64,000 nt of DNA from Nonomuraea sp. SYSU D8015 (GCF_008065375.1 NZ_VJYI01000035.1:18635-82634); one strand, 5' to 3'; positions 25,761 to 34,736 are shown, counted from the stretch's first letter. Notes: generated by a model not told the origin, from the letters alone. Made by a program: numbers and translations.

Positions 25761-26870
25761 GTGGCTGACATCGTGATTCCCGCTGACATCAAGCCCGCCG
25801 ACGGCCGCTTCGGCTGCGGGCCCTCGAAGGTTCGCACCGAGCAACTGGCCGCGCTCGCCGCCTCCGGCGCGAGCCTCATGGGCACCTCCCACCGCCAGAA
25901 GCCGGTCAAGAACCTGGTCGGCCGCGTACGCTCCGGGCTCGCCGACCTGTTCTCGCTGCCCGAGGGCTACCAGGTCGTGCTCGGCAACGGCGGCACCACC
26001 GCGTTCTGGGACATCGCCGCCTTCGGGCTCGTCCGCGAGAAGGCGCAGCACCTGTCGTTCGGCGAGTTCTCCTCAAAGTTCGCCGCGGTCACCAAGAAGG
26101 CGCCGTGGCTGGCCGAGCCGAGCGTCATCAAGTCCGAGGTCGGCACCCACCCCACGCCGGTGGCCGAGGAGGGCGTGGACGTCTACGCGCTCACCCACAA
26201 CGAGACCTCGACCGGCGTGGCCATGCCCATCAAGCGCGTGGGCGGCGAGGACGACCTCGTGCTCGTCGACGCCACCTCCGGCGCCGGCGGCCTGCCCGTC
26301 GACATCACGGAGAGCGACGTCTACTACTTCGCGCCGCAGAAGAGCTTCGCCTCCGACGGCGGCCTGTGGATCGCGATCATGTCGCCACGCGCCCTGGCCA
26401 GGGTCGAAGAGATCGCCGCGACCGGCCGCTACGTGCCGGAGTTCTTCAGCCTGCCGATCGCCATCGACAACTCCGGCAAGGACCAGACCTACAACACCCC
26501 GGCCGTGGCCACGCTGTTCCTGCTGGCCGACCAGCTCGACTGGATGAACGGCAACGGCGGCCTGGCCTGGACCACCGCCCGCACGGCCGACTCCAGCTCG
26601 CGGCTCTACACCTGGGCCGAGAAGTCGACGTACGCCACGCCGTTCGCCGCCCCCGAGTTCCGCTCGCAGGTGGTCGGCACGATCGACTTCTCCGACGACG
26701 TGGACGCCGCGGCAGTGGCCAAGGTGCTGCGCGCCAACGGCATCGTCGACACCGAGCCCTACCGCAAGCTGGGCCGCAACCAGCTGCGCATCGCGATGTT
26801 CCCGGCCATCGACCCGGCCGACATCGACGCGCTGACCACGTGCGTCGACTACGTGGTCGAGCGCCTCTAG
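25761..26870 (+). CDS. serC: Phosphoserine aminotransferase
   Basis: A PLP enzyme of serine synthesis converting 3-phosphohydroxypyruvate to phosphoserine. 369 residues, long actinobacterial form: starts ADIVIPADIKPADGRFGCGPSKVR. GTSHRQKPVKNLVG, the glycine-rich LGNGGTTAFWD, and the PLP lysine in YFAPQKSFASDGG are visible; ENRLRIAMFPAIDP-like residues close the protein. GTG start without ribosome site, so probably leaderless. A 17-base hairpin follows. Confidence 0.95.
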   Translation: MADIVIPADIKPADGRFGCGPSKVRTEQLAALAASGASLMGTSHRQKPVKNLVGRVRSGLADLFSLPEGYQVVLGNGGTTAFWDIAAFGLVREKAQHLSFGEFSSKFAAVTKKAPWLAEPSVIKSEVGTHPTPVAEEGVDVYALTHNETSTGVAMPIKRVGGEDDLVLVDATSGAGGLPVDITESDVYYFAPQKSFASDGGLWIAIMSPRALARVEEIAATGRYVPEFFSLPIAIDNSGKDQTYNTPAVATLFLLADQLDWMNGNGGLAWTTARTADSSSRLYTWAEKSTYATPFAAPEFRSQVVGTIDFSDDVDAAAVAKVLRANGIVDTEPYRKLGRNQLRIAMFPAIDPADIDALTTCVDYVVERL

Positions 26871-26901
26871 CTCTGTAACCCGTAGCCCTGCAGCTCGGCG
26901 A

Positions 26902-26941
26902 ACGAAGGGCGAGCACGTCCGCTGACGTGCTCGCCCTTCGT
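26902..26941. terminator. Bidirectional terminator between serC and rhomboid gene
   Basis: Perfect 17-base stem ACGAAGGGCGAGCACGT with its complement around CCGCTG, placed between two convergent genes. Confidence 0.9.
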
Positions 26942-26947
26942 GTTCGT

Positions 26948-27571
26948 CTAGGAGGCGGGGATCTCCGGCTTCTTCTTGCGGCGCAGCACCCAACCGGCGA
27001 CCACGCCGCCGATGAGGCCGAACAGGTGCCCCTGCCAGGAGATGCCCTGCTGGTTGGGCAGCAGGCCGGCCAGGATCCCCCAGTAGGCGATGCCGACGCC
27101 GACGGCGATCACGATGTCGAGCAGCCGCCGGTCGAACACGCCCCTGGCCATGATGTAGCCGAAGTAGCCGAACACCAGACCGCTCGCCCCCACCGTGTAG
27201 ACGTCGGGGCTCGTCACCCAGGTGCCCAGGCCGCCGATCAGGATGATGATCAGGCTTGCCCAGAGGAACTTGCCGACGTCGCGCAGGCCGGCCAGGAAGC
27301 CGAGGACCAGCAGCGGCAGCGAGTTGGCCATGAGGTGGGCGAAGCCGCCGTGCAGGAAAGGCGCGAACAGGATGCCGGCCAGGCCCTCGGGATCCCACCC
27401 GAGGATGCCGAACTGGTCGAGGGCGCCGTTGAGCACGAAGTCCACGCCTTCGACGACCCACATCACGGCGAGCATGGCGATCACGATGATGAGGGCGCTC
27501 AGCGCACCTGAGAGAAGGGCTCCGGCGCCGCGTTTGGCGGACCCGAACCTGGAACCCGAATAGTCGCTCAT
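26948..27571 (-). CDS. Rhomboid-family intramembrane serine protease
   Basis: A membrane protease of 207 residues with about six segments. The nucleophile is in VGASGLVFG (Ser130), the catalytic His in WQGHLFGLIGG (His182), and HGGFAHLMANSLPLLVLG is the conserved helix 2 segment. A basic RRKKKPEIPAS tail faces the cytoplasm. The ATG at 27571 is chosen for GGGAG five bases upstream, rather than the GTG two codons before. Substrates unknown. Confidence 0.93.
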   Translation of the reverse strand: MSDYSGSRFGSAKRGAGALLSGALSALIIVIAMLAVMWVVEGVDFVLNGALDQFGILGWDPEGLAGILFAPFLHGGFAHLMANSLPLLVLGFLAGLRDVGKFLWASLIIILIGGLGTWVTSPDVYTVGASGLVFGYFGYIMARGVFDRRLLDIVIAVGVGIAYWGILAGLLPNQQGISWQGHLFGLIGGVVAGWVLRRKKKPEIPAS

Positions 27572-27639
27572 CCGCACTCCCAGTAGCTCGGCTTCTCTCT
27601 TTACCGTACGCAGGAAGTGCTATGAGCGCGCTAAAAAGA

Positions 27640-27671
27640 GTCCCCCTCCCGTTCCGGGGCGGGAGGGGGAC
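27640..27671 (-). terminator. Intrinsic terminator after enoyl-CoA hydratase gene
   Basis: Perfect 12-base stem (GTCCCCCTCCCG with complement, loop TTCCGGGG). On the minus strand it is followed by CTCTTTTTAG, a classical U-tract. Confidence 0.9.
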
Positions 27672-27675
27672 CCGG

Positions 27676-28440
27676 CTATTCGCCCTTCCACTGGGGCGCG
27701 CGCTTCTCGGCGAAGGCGGCGGCGCCCTCCATGGCGTCCTTGGAGCCGAACACCGGATTGATGATCGCCCCTTGCCTCTTGAACATCTCCTCCAGCGGCC
27801 AGTCCTGCGACTCGATGATCACCTTCTTGGTCGCGGCGAGCGCCAGCGGGGCGTTGGCGGCGATCTTGCGGGCCAGTTCCAGCGCGCCCTCCAGGGCCGC
27901 GCCCGGCTCGGCGATCCGGTTGACCAGGCCGAGCTCGTACAGGCGCGAGGCCGGATAGTGGTCGCCGGTCAGGGCGATCTCCATGGCCACGTGGTACGGG
28001 ATCCTGCGCGGCAGCCGCATGATCCCGCCCGCGCCCGCCACGAGCCCGCGCTTGGGCTCCGGCAGCCCGAACGTGGCCTCCGACGACGCCACGATGACGT
28101 CACACGCCAGGGCCAGCTCGAATCCTCCGGCCAGCGCGTACCCTTCCACCGCGGCGACCAGCGGCTTCTTGGGCGGCGACTCGGTCAGCCCGCCGAAGCC
28201 CCGGCCCTCCACCACCGGGAAGTCGCCGGTCAGGAACCCTTTCAGGTCCATCCCCGCGGAGAATGTGCCGCCCGCGCCGGTCAGGACATAAGCGGAAATG
28301 TCAGGGCGGGCGTCCAGGTCGTCCAGCGCACTCGCGATCCCGCGTGCCACCGCCCCGTTGACGGCGTTGCGGGCCTTGGGGCGGTTGATCGTGATGATCG
28401 CTACGTTGCCGGACTCCTCGACGAGCACTTCGTCAGACAC
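27676..28440 (-). CDS. Enoyl-CoA hydratase/isomerase (crotonase)
   Basis: A crotonase-fold enzyme of 254 residues hydrating enoyl-CoA. The oxyanion-hole segments are TFSAGMDLKGF and AVEGYALAGGFELALACD; RNAVNG near residue 29 is conserved. At the second catalytic position LPEPKRGLVAGAGG carries a Glu. The GTG at 28440 has AAAGG seven bases upstream; a frame running to 28725 is non-coding in composition. Its N-terminal SDEVLVEESGNVAIITINRP is typical. It lies leftward of an SDR gene, with a 487-base gap between them. Confidence 0.92.
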   Translation of the reverse strand: MSDEVLVEESGNVAIITINRPKARNAVNGAVARGIASALDDLDARPDISAYVLTGAGGTFSAGMDLKGFLTGDFPVVEGRGFGGLTESPPKKPLVAAVEGYALAGGFELALACDVIVASSEATFGLPEPKRGLVAGAGGIMRLPRRIPYHVAMEIALTGDHYPASRLYELGLVNRIAEPGAALEGALELARKIAANAPLALAATKKVIIESQDWPLEEMFKRQGAIINPVFGSKDAMEGAAAFAEKRAPQWKGE

Positions 28441-28582
28441 AACAACCCTTTCGATCGAGACTCGCGGGGTTCGGCCCCGCGGGGCGTTGACGGGCAGCTG
28501 CCGGATCCGGCCCTTCGCCCGACCGAGGTGGTCAGCGGGCTCGGGGCGTCCCCGGCGGATTGCGGGGATGCGGGGGCGCATT

Positions 28583-28624
28583 CCCGCCCACGACCGTGAC
28601 GCGGAGGGCATCCCCGCCCACGAC
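28583..28624. repeat. Direct repeat, period 30
   Basis: CCCGCCCACGAC occurs at 28583-28594 and 28613-28624, each followed by SGTG. In the same place GCGGGGATGCG and CGCATTCCCGC form an imperfect dyad. Confidence 0.5.
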
Positions 28625-28650
28625 GGTGCTGCGAGGACCGCTCCGCCACC

Positions 28651-28677
28651 CGCGGCGGGGGATGCGCCCCCGCCGCG
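28651..28677. terminator. GC-only hairpin, possible terminator
   Basis: CGCGGCGGGGG and CCCCCGCCGCG pair perfectly around ATGCG. It is 250 bases downstream of the SDR stop on the minus strand and lacks a T run, so its role is uncertain. Confidence 0.4.
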
Positions 28678-28927
28678 TGCCCCGCGGGCAGACACCGCCC
28701 CTGCGGGTGGTGCCGTGCCTCCCACGGGACCGCCCAGCAGTTGGACGCACCGCCGCGGAGGCGGCCCGCCCCGCAGCGCCCGTGGGCAGCTCCTACGCGT
28801 CCGCCCCGGTGCCGGCGCCTCGCGGTGACGTGAAGCGTCGGCCGGCGGTCGCGGGCAGGCCGGCGGCAGCGGGCCGCAGGAGCCTTGGGTGCGGGTTGCG
28901 GCGCGAGGGCGCAGGCCGGCGGGCGGG

Positions 28928-29701
28928 TTACTTCGGCTGGAAGCGGATGCCGCCGTCGAAGCGGATGACCTCGGCGTTCATGTAGTCGTTCTCGATCAAC
29001 GACCGCACCAGGTGCGCGAACTCCTCGGCCCGGCCCATCCGCTTGGGGAAGACCACCGGCGCCACCAGCTTGGCCTTGAACTCCTCGGCGTTCGGCGAGA
29101 AGCCGTAGATGGGGGTGTCGATGATGCCGGGGCAGATCGTGTTCACGCGGACGCCGATCGCCGACAGGTCGCGGGCCGCGGGCACCGTCATGCCCACGAT
29201 GCCGCCCTTGGAGGCCGAGTACGCCAGCTGCCCGGTCTGCCCCTCCAGCGCCGCCACCGACGCGGTGTTGATCACCACGCCACGCTGCCCGTCGGCGTCG
29301 GCGGGCTCGGTCTTGGCGATCGCGGCCGCGGCCAGGCGCATGAGGTTGAACGTGCCGATCAGATTGACCTCGATGACCTTGCGGTAGGTGGCCGGGTTGT
29401 GCGGCTGGCCCTCGCGGTTCACCGTACGCTCCGCCCAACCGATGCCGGCGCTGTTGACCACCACGCGCAGCGGCTTGCCGGTGGCCACGGCGGCGTCCAC
29501 GGCCGCCTGCACCTGGTCGTCGTCCGACACGTCCGTCCTGACGAAGACGCCGCCGATCTCGTCGGCGACGGTCTTGCCGCGCTCCTCGTTGAGGTCGGCG
29601 ACGACCACCGTGGCGCCGGCGCGGGCCAGCTCGCGGGCCGTGGCCTCGCCGAGACCGCTGGCGCCGCCGGAGATGATTGCTGCAGATCCGTTCACGTCCA
29701 T
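28928..29701 (-). CDS. Short-chain dehydrogenase (3-hydroxyacyl-CoA dehydrogenase type-2-like)
   Basis: An NAD(P)-dependent SDR of 257 residues. The cofactor motif GGASGLG is at 12-18, D36 in VVVADLNEER favours NAD, NSAG is at 83-86, and the catalytic Ser148, Tyr161 and Lys165 are in YSASKGG. The overall pattern (ERTVNREGQPHNPATYRKVIEVNLIGTFNLMRLAA, ending GGIRFQPK) resembles HSD17B10-like hydroxyacyl-CoA dehydrogenases, fitting the neighbouring enoyl-CoA hydratase in a beta-oxidation context. Substrate inferred only. Confidence 0.92.
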   Translation of the reverse strand: MDVNGSAAIISGGASGLGEATARELARAGATVVVADLNEERGKTVADEIGGVFVRTDVSDDDQVQAAVDAAVATGKPLRVVVNSAGIGWAERTVNREGQPHNPATYRKVIEVNLIGTFNLMRLAAAAIAKTEPADADGQRGVVINTASVAALEGQTGQLAYSASKGGIVGMTVPAARDLSAIGVRVNTICPGIIDTPIYGFSPNAEEFKAKLVAPVVFPKRMGRAEEFAHLVRSLIENDYMNAEVIRFDGGIRFQPK

Positions 29702-29749
29702 AGACCGGACCTTAACCCGCCAACCGAATGAAGTTCTACTCGGGGGTGG

Positions 29750-30088
29750 TCAAATCTCACCCACCGCGCTGTCGACGTCGGAGTACACCTTGATCCGCCG
29801 ATCCAGACCGGTGGTGCGGAGGATGCGCGCCACCGGCGCCTGCGGCGCGGCCAGTGACACGCCGCCGCCCTCCCCCGTCGCCAGCCGCCAGGCCTCGATC
29901 AGCACCGACAGTCCGCTGGAATCCATGAACGACAGCTGCTGCAGGTCGAGCACGAGTCTGGCGCCGTCCTGCTTGATGGCATCGCGTACCTCGTCGCGGA
30001 GGAACGGTGCAGTGAACAGGTCGAGCTCTCCCTCAACGGCCACCACCACGGCGTCTCCCAGGGCATGTCGCGCAAGCCGCAGCTTCAT
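29750..30088 (-). CDS. STAS-domain anti-sigma factor antagonist
   Basis: A 112-residue protein consisting of one STAS domain (SpoIIAA/RsbV-like). The phosphorylatable serine lies in FMDSSGLSVL (Ser57/58). The ATG at 30088 has GAGGAGGGG upstream; the longer frame has no ribosome site. It binds an anti-sigma kinase when unphosphorylated. No kinase gene is adjacent; the SpoIIE/ATPase protein at 18257 could be a partner, but this is only inference. Confidence 0.92.
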   Translation of the reverse strand: MKLRLARHALGDAVVVAVEGELDLFTAPFLRDEVRDAIKQDGARLVLDLQQLSFMDSSGLSVLIEAWRLATGEGGGVSLAAPQAPVARILRTTGLDRRIKVYSDVDSAVGEI

Positions 30089-30192
30089 TTGGCCCCTCCT
30101 CGATGAGCCACTGTACTTCGACATCCCCGGATAACGGGCATCCACAGACTACGAAGAGTCGGATAAAAGCCGCCAAGCGGGTCAGAACATCC

Positions 30193-30927
30193 TCACACCG
30201 CCGGGATGGCGAAGCCGTACGGGAGCTCCAGACGGTGTCTGGCCAGCAGTTCCGCATCCGCCAGCAGCTCGCGCGTGGGCCCGTCGGCGGCGATCACGCC
30301 GTCGGAGAGAATGAGCGAGCGCTCGCACAGCTCCAGCGCGTACGGCAGGTCGTGCGTGACCATGAGCACGGTCACGTCCAGGGAGCGCAGGATCTCGGCC
30401 AGCTCCCTCCGGGCGGCCGGGTCGAGATTGGACGAGGGCTCGTCGAGCACCAGGATCTCCGGCTCCATGGCGAGCACCGTCGCCACCGCCACCCGGCGCC
30501 GCTGGCCGAACGACAAGTGGTGCGGCGGCCGGTCGATGGCCTCCAGCATGCCGACCCGGTCCAGCGCGTTCTTGACCACCCGGTCCAGGTCCTCGCCCCG
30601 CACGCCCGCGTTGGCCGGGCCGAAGGCCACGTCGTCCCTGACCGTGGGCATGAAGAGCTGGTCGTCGGGGTCCTGGAAGACCAGGCCGACGCGCTGCCTG
30701 ACCTCTTTGAGCGTGTCCTTGCGCACCGGGGTCCCCGCCACGGCCACAGTGCCGTGCCCCGGGGTGAGGATCCCGTTGAGGTGCATGACGAGCGTGGTCT
30801 TGCCGGCGCCGTTCGGGCCGAGCAGGGCCACCCGCTCGCCGCGGGCGATCGACAGGTCCACGCCGAACAGCGCCTGCGTGCCGTCCGGGTAGGCGTAGGC
30901 GAGCTGCCTGACTTCGAGAGAGTTCAC
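30193..30927 (-). CDS. cbiO: Cobalt/nickel ECF transporter ATPase
   Basis: The ATP-binding subunit of an energy-coupling-factor metal importer, 244 residues. Walker A is GPNGAGKTT, the Q-loop VFQDPDDQLF, the signature HLSFGQRRRVAVA, Walker B ILVLDEPSSNLD, and the switch His in MVTHD. The start GTG overlaps the cbiQ stop (GTGA). It is the last gene of cbiM-cbiQ-cbiO. Nickel or cobalt cannot be told apart from sequence. Confidence 0.93.
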   Translation of the reverse strand: MNSLEVRQLAYAYPDGTQALFGVDLSIARGERVALLGPNGAGKTTLVMHLNGILTPGHGTVAVAGTPVRKDTLKEVRQRVGLVFQDPDDQLFMPTVRDDVAFGPANAGVRGEDLDRVVKNALDRVGMLEAIDRPPHHLSFGQRRRVAVATVLAMEPEILVLDEPSSNLDPAARRELAEILRSLDVTVLMVTHDLPYALELCERSLILSDGVIAADGPTRELLADAELLARHRLELPYGFAIPAV

Positions 30928-31679
30928 CACGTGAGTCCCAACACGGCGAGGGCTGCGGCGGGCAGGGCGAGGGCGGTCGCCCATTGGTGCGCGGATGCCG
31001 ACATATCTTGAATTATCGGCATCCGTCCGGAGTATCCGCGGCTCAGCATCGCCAGATGCACCCGCTCTCCCCGCTCGTACGAGCGGATGAACAGCGCCCC
31101 GGCGGAGCGGGCGATCACAGGGATGTGCCGGAAATTCCGGGCCTCGAACCCGCGGGACTCCCGCGCCACCCGCATCCGCCGCATCTCTTCCATGATCACG
31201 TCCATGTACCTCAGCATGAACATGGCGATCTGCACCAGCAGGCTCGGCAGCCGCAGCCGCTGTGCCCCGATGAGGATGACCCGCGGCTCCGTGGTGGCCG
31301 CCAGCAGGATCGAGGCGGCCACCCCCAGTGTGGCCTTGGCCAGGATGTTCCACGCCGCCCAGAGGCCCGGCACGCTCAGCGAGAGCCCCAGCACGGTGAT
31401 CCGCTCCCCCAGCCCGATGACCGGGATGAGGAACGCGAACAACACGAACGGCACCTCGATCACCATCCGCCGGCCGACGTACGTCACCGGCACCCGCGCG
31501 GCCGCCGCGACCACGCCGAGCAGCACCGCGTACGCGGCGAACGCCCAGAACCGCTCACGCGGCGTGGCGACCACCACGATGGCGAACGCGAAGATCGCGA
31601 GCAGCTTGCACTGCGGCGGCAGCCGGTGGACGACCGAGCCGCCCGGCAGGTAGAGCTGATGGTGATGTCCGGCGCCCAC
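30924..31679 (-). CDS. cbiQ: Cobalt/nickel ECF transporter transmembrane subunit
   Basis: The coupling membrane subunit (T component), 251 residues with about five segments. The cytoplasmic coupling motifs RRMRVARESRGFEAR and RSYERGERVHLAMLSRGYSG hold the usual A-R-G signatures that contact the ATPase. GTG start three bases after the cbiM stop; the end overlaps cbiO. N-terminal GAGHHHQLYLPG has clustered His residues, common in this subunit. Confidence 0.93.
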   Translation of the reverse strand: MGAGHHHQLYLPGGSVVHRLPPQCKLLAIFAFAIVVVATPRERFWAFAAYAVLLGVVAAAARVPVTYVGRRMVIEVPFVLFAFLIPVIGLGERITVLGLSLSVPGLWAAWNILAKATLGVAASILLAATTEPRVILIGAQRLRLPSLLVQIAMFMLRYMDVIMEEMRRMRVARESRGFEARNFRHIPVIARSAGALFIRSYERGERVHLAMLSRGYSGRMPIIQDMSASAHQWATALALPAAALAVLGLTW

Positions 31680-31682
31680 GCG

Positions 31683-32690
31683 TCACACCTTGATCTTGTC
31701 TCGGCTTCTGGCGGCGTAGGCCACTCCCCCGGCGATGAGCAGCACGAGCCCGACGCCGATGATCCCGGCCACGCCCACGGGGATCCCGCCCACCTCACCG
31801 TAGTCGGCCAGTGCCCAACCCCCGAACAGGTGGTCGGCCGCCTGGTCGAGGAAGCCCTTGTTCTCGGCCACGGCCTCCAGCCCGTCGGGGTCCGAGGAGG
31901 CGAAGAACGACACGACACCGGCCAGCACCGCCGTCAGCCCGAGACCGCCGAGCAGGAACGGCTTGAGTGCGCCACGGACGGGGACCGGCTCCGGCTCGCC
32001 CACGGTCGTGGTCGTCCCCTCGGCGCCGCGCAGGAGCAGCGGCTTGGCCAGGCCGCGGGCGCCGTACACGAGGTCGGGCCGGACGGCGAGCACCGCACCG
32101 ACGGTCACCGCCGTGATCACGCCCTCACCGATGCCGATCAGCAGGTGCACGCCGCCCATCGCGGCCGCCACCGCCCCCACCTCGATCGGCGCCGTGCCGC
32201 CGATCCAGAACAGCAGCGTGAACACCAGCGCGGAGGCCGGCACGGAGATCAGCGCGGCCAGGAACGCCGCCAGCGTGACCCCGCCCTTGCCCCTGGCCAG
32301 CCCGGTGACCAGCCGGAAGACCGCCCAGCCGACGAGCACGGTGACGAGGCCCATGATCGTGATGTTGACGCCCAGCGCGGTCAGCCCGCCGTCGGCGAAG
32401 AACACCGCCTGCACCAGGAGGACCACGGCCATGCAGAGCACGCCGGTATAGGGCCCGACGAGTATCGCCGCCAGCGCGCCGCCCAGCAGGTGTCCGCTGG
32501 TGCCCGCGGCGACGGGGAAGTTGAGCATCTGGACCGCGAAGATGAAGGCCGCGACGAGGCCGGCCATGGGCGCGGTCCTGTCATCGAGCTCGCGCCGCGC
32601 CCCACGCAGGCACACCGCGACCCCGGCAGCCGCCACCGCTCCGGCCGATACGGACGTTACTGCGTTGAAGAAGCCATCGGGTACGTGCAC
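31683..32690 (-). CDS. cbiM: Cobalt/nickel ECF transporter substrate subunit with fused PDGLE domain
   Basis: The metal-binding S component, 335 residues. Starting at the GTG at 32690 gives MHVPDGFF, placing His at position 2, a known metal ligand in CbiM/NikM. GGGAGG is seven bases before this GTG but only one base from the ATG usually preferred (32696). The second ligand segment NFPVAAGTSGHLLGG is present. About seven segments are followed by a C-terminal region (DPDGLEAVAENKGF plus two segments) equal to the PDGLE/CbiN-like partner, so two subunits are fused. Confidence 0.9.
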   Translation of the reverse strand: MHVPDGFFNAVTSVSAGAVAAAGVAVCLRGARRELDDRTAPMAGLVAAFIFAVQMLNFPVAAGTSGHLLGGALAAILVGPYTGVLCMAVVLLVQAVFFADGGLTALGVNITIMGLVTVLVGWAVFRLVTGLARGKGGVTLAAFLAALISVPASALVFTLLFWIGGTAPIEVGAVAAAMGGVHLLIGIGEGVITAVTVGAVLAVRPDLVYGARGLAKPLLLRGAEGTTTTVGEPEPVPVRGALKPFLLGGLGLTAVLAGVVSFFASSDPDGLEAVAENKGFLDQAADHLFGGWALADYGEVGGIPVGVAGIIGVGLVLLIAGGVAYAARSRDKIKV

Positions 32691-32766
32691 GACCATGCCT
32701 CCCAAAAGGGGACGAACAAGCTTTCCTACTTTAGGACATCGTCTTGCACCTGCACATAGCTGGCAA

Positions 32767-34605
32767 TTACCGCACGATTCTCCTGACGATGGTCGCGGGT
32801 GTCAGCCTCCGCACCGCCGCGCTCAGCCGTCCCTTCCCCGACGTCGCGTACGGCCGCACCCTCCTGAAGACGCCCCGGCGCGGGGCGGTGACCGCCTCGG
32901 CGTCGGCCTCGATCCTGAAGCGGGTGGGTGGACCGCCCAGGTCGAGCTCCAGGTAGGCGTCCCAGGTGCCGGGCGCGAGCCGGCCCACCGCGAGCCTGGC
33001 CGTGAACCCGCCGCCGGGCAGCGCCACCACCTGCTCGGCCCGCTCCCGTCCGGTGCGCCGCTCGCGCCAGACCAGCCGCCTGATCGCCGCAGCCGCCGGG
33101 GCGGCGCCGGCGACGGTGACCTCGCCATCGACCAGCAGCCGCCGCCCGAGCGCCCACCTGGTCCTGATGAGCCTGGCCGTGCCGGGCACCGCGACGACGT
33201 GCCCGCCGACGTCGATGCTGAGGTTGCCGTTGTCCTTGGTGAAGTACGGCATCACCACCACGTCGCCGATCAGCCTGGGCGGCGGCCGGGTGATGCCGCT
33301 GTCGCGCTCCGCGCCGAGCCGGCCGAAGCGCACCACGCCCTCCAGCTCGACCGCCACCCGCAGGTCCCAGACGCCGGAGCCGAGCTCGCCGGCCTCCACG
33401 CGGGCGGTGAACTCGCCGCCCTTGCGCTGCGCGGGGACGACCAGCTCGGCGGTGGGCTCGTACCGTGAGCGCAGCACCAGGCCCACGCCGTCGTCCCTGC
33501 TGATGCCGTCGAGCCGGGCGGCGCCGGTCACCACCAGGCGGTCGCCGTCCCAGCGCAGACCGGTCAGCCGGCGCCGGACGGTGGCGCTCTCGATGCGGGC
33601 CAGACGCACCAGGCGGTCGATGTCGTCGAGCGCGGTCGCCCGCTGCCGGTCGATGCTGCCCAGCCGCTCGTGCACACCCGGCGTGTACCACTCTTCGCAG
33701 AGCGCGGCCACCTCCCGCGCGATGTCCTTGCGCCGGATGTCGTCGCTCTCCAGGAACACCGCCCCGAGCTGGGCGAACGCGTCGAGCCTGAAGTGCCTGC
33801 GGAGCAGGTGGTCTCGGAGGGGGCCCGGCTCGACGTGCCGGGCCATGAGGCGGATGGGCTCGCGGATCATGGTGAGCCAGGCGATCGGGTCCCGGCTGCC
33901 CGGCTGCTGCATGACGCTGCTGCCGTCGGGCCTGGACACCAGGTGGTAGCAGTCGTAGTCGGCGACCACGGAGATCACCCGGGCGTGGCAGTAAGCGTGG
34001 ACGGTGAAGATGAGGTCCTCGCCGACCAGCATGCCCTCGCCGAACCTGATGCGGTGGCGTTCGAGCAGCTCCCTCCTGAACAGCTTGAAGCAGCACAGGC
34101 TGTTGTAGACGGTGCTGTCGCCCAGCTCCACCCGGTCGGCGCTGTGCTGGAACATCGACACCGGCGCCCGTCTGCCGTGCCCCACGATCTTGCCGAGGAC
34201 GATGTCGGAGCCGTTCCTGTCGCCCATGGCGACCATGCGCTCCAGCGCCTCGGGGCCGAGGTAGTCGTCGGCGTCGCAGAAGAACACGTAGCGGCCGGTG
34301 GCGTGCGCGAGGCCGACGTTGCGCGGACGGCCGGCGCCGCCGCTGCTCTCGATGCGCACCACCCGGACGTTGTCCTTGTGATAGGCGGCGTAGAGGTCGA
34401 GGAGGTCGGCGCTGCCGTCCGTGGAGCCGTCGTCGACGACCACGATCTCCTTCTTGACCCGCTGCACGAGTGCGGACGTCAGGCATCTGTCGAGATAGTC
34501 CCGGCAGTTGTGCGCGGGGATGACGACGCTGACGTCCACCGCGTCGTCACCATTGTCCCCTGCCACCCGCATCTCCCACCGTCCCGGACTACGTTGCGTC
34601 GCCAT
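32767..34605 (-). CDS. Family 2 glycosyltransferase with beta-rich C-terminal region
   Basis: A GT-A glycosyltransferase of 612 residues acting in the cytoplasm, probably on a cell-surface polymer. The nucleotide-sugar site is in VVIPAHNCRDYL (26-), VVDDGSTDGS, and FFCDADDYLG (the DxD equivalent), then GEDLIFTVHAY. From about residue 330 three similar beta-rich segments follow (LRWDGDRLVVTGAA..., GRLGAERD..., LIRTRWALGRRLLVDGEV...), like the repeats found in teichoic-acid-type glycosyltransferases of actinomycetes. No membrane segment. The gene stands alone beside the cbi operon. Confidence 0.88.
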   Translation of the reverse strand: MATQRSPGRWEMRVAGDNGDDAVDVSVVIPAHNCRDYLDRCLTSALVQRVKKEIVVVDDGSTDGSADLLDLYAAYHKDNVRVVRIESSGGAGRPRNVGLAHATGRYVFFCDADDYLGPEALERMVAMGDRNGSDIVLGKIVGHGRRAPVSMFQHSADRVELGDSTVYNSLCCFKLFRRELLERHRIRFGEGMLVGEDLIFTVHAYCHARVISVVADYDCYHLVSRPDGSSVMQQPGSRDPIAWLTMIREPIRLMARHVEPGPLRDHLLRRHFRLDAFAQLGAVFLESDDIRRKDIAREVAALCEEWYTPGVHERLGSIDRQRATALDDIDRLVRLARIESATVRRRLTGLRWDGDRLVVTGAARLDGISRDDGVGLVLRSRYEPTAELVVPAQRKGGEFTARVEAGELGSGVWDLRVAVELEGVVRFGRLGAERDSGITRPPPRLIGDVVVMPYFTKDNGNLSIDVGGHVVAVPGTARLIRTRWALGRRLLVDGEVTVAGAAPAAAAIRRLVWRERRTGRERAEQVVALPGGGFTARLAVGRLAPGTWDAYLELDLGGPPTRFRIEADAEAVTAPRRGVFRRVRPYATSGKGRLSAAVRRLTPATIVRRIVR

Positions 34606-34736
34606 CCCGTTTCAGTATGTGACGAAGAGTCGCCGTCGTGGGGCCCGATCGGACGTCTTCATCCGCGGCTTTTGCGGACAACGGATATTGGCGGGCATTC
34701 TTCGAATAAGACCCCGCAGAGTGGCCAAATACCGCA

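Larger units (their letters stand above)
28441..28927. other. GC-rich gene-free stretch with short repeats
   Basis: No convincing gene lies between the enoyl-CoA hydratase and SDR genes; the long open frames here lack ribosome sites and normal amino-acid composition. It contains a direct repeat (CCCGCCCACGAC at 28583 and 28613) and a perfect 11-base hairpin (28651-28677). It must hold the hydratase promoter near its left end. Confidence 0.6.

Noticed and set aside
32691..32766. Cobalamin riboswitch or Nur box upstream of cbiM
   Set aside because: The 76-base space is too short for a cobalamin riboswitch, and only loose TTGC/GCA pieces resemble a Nur site.
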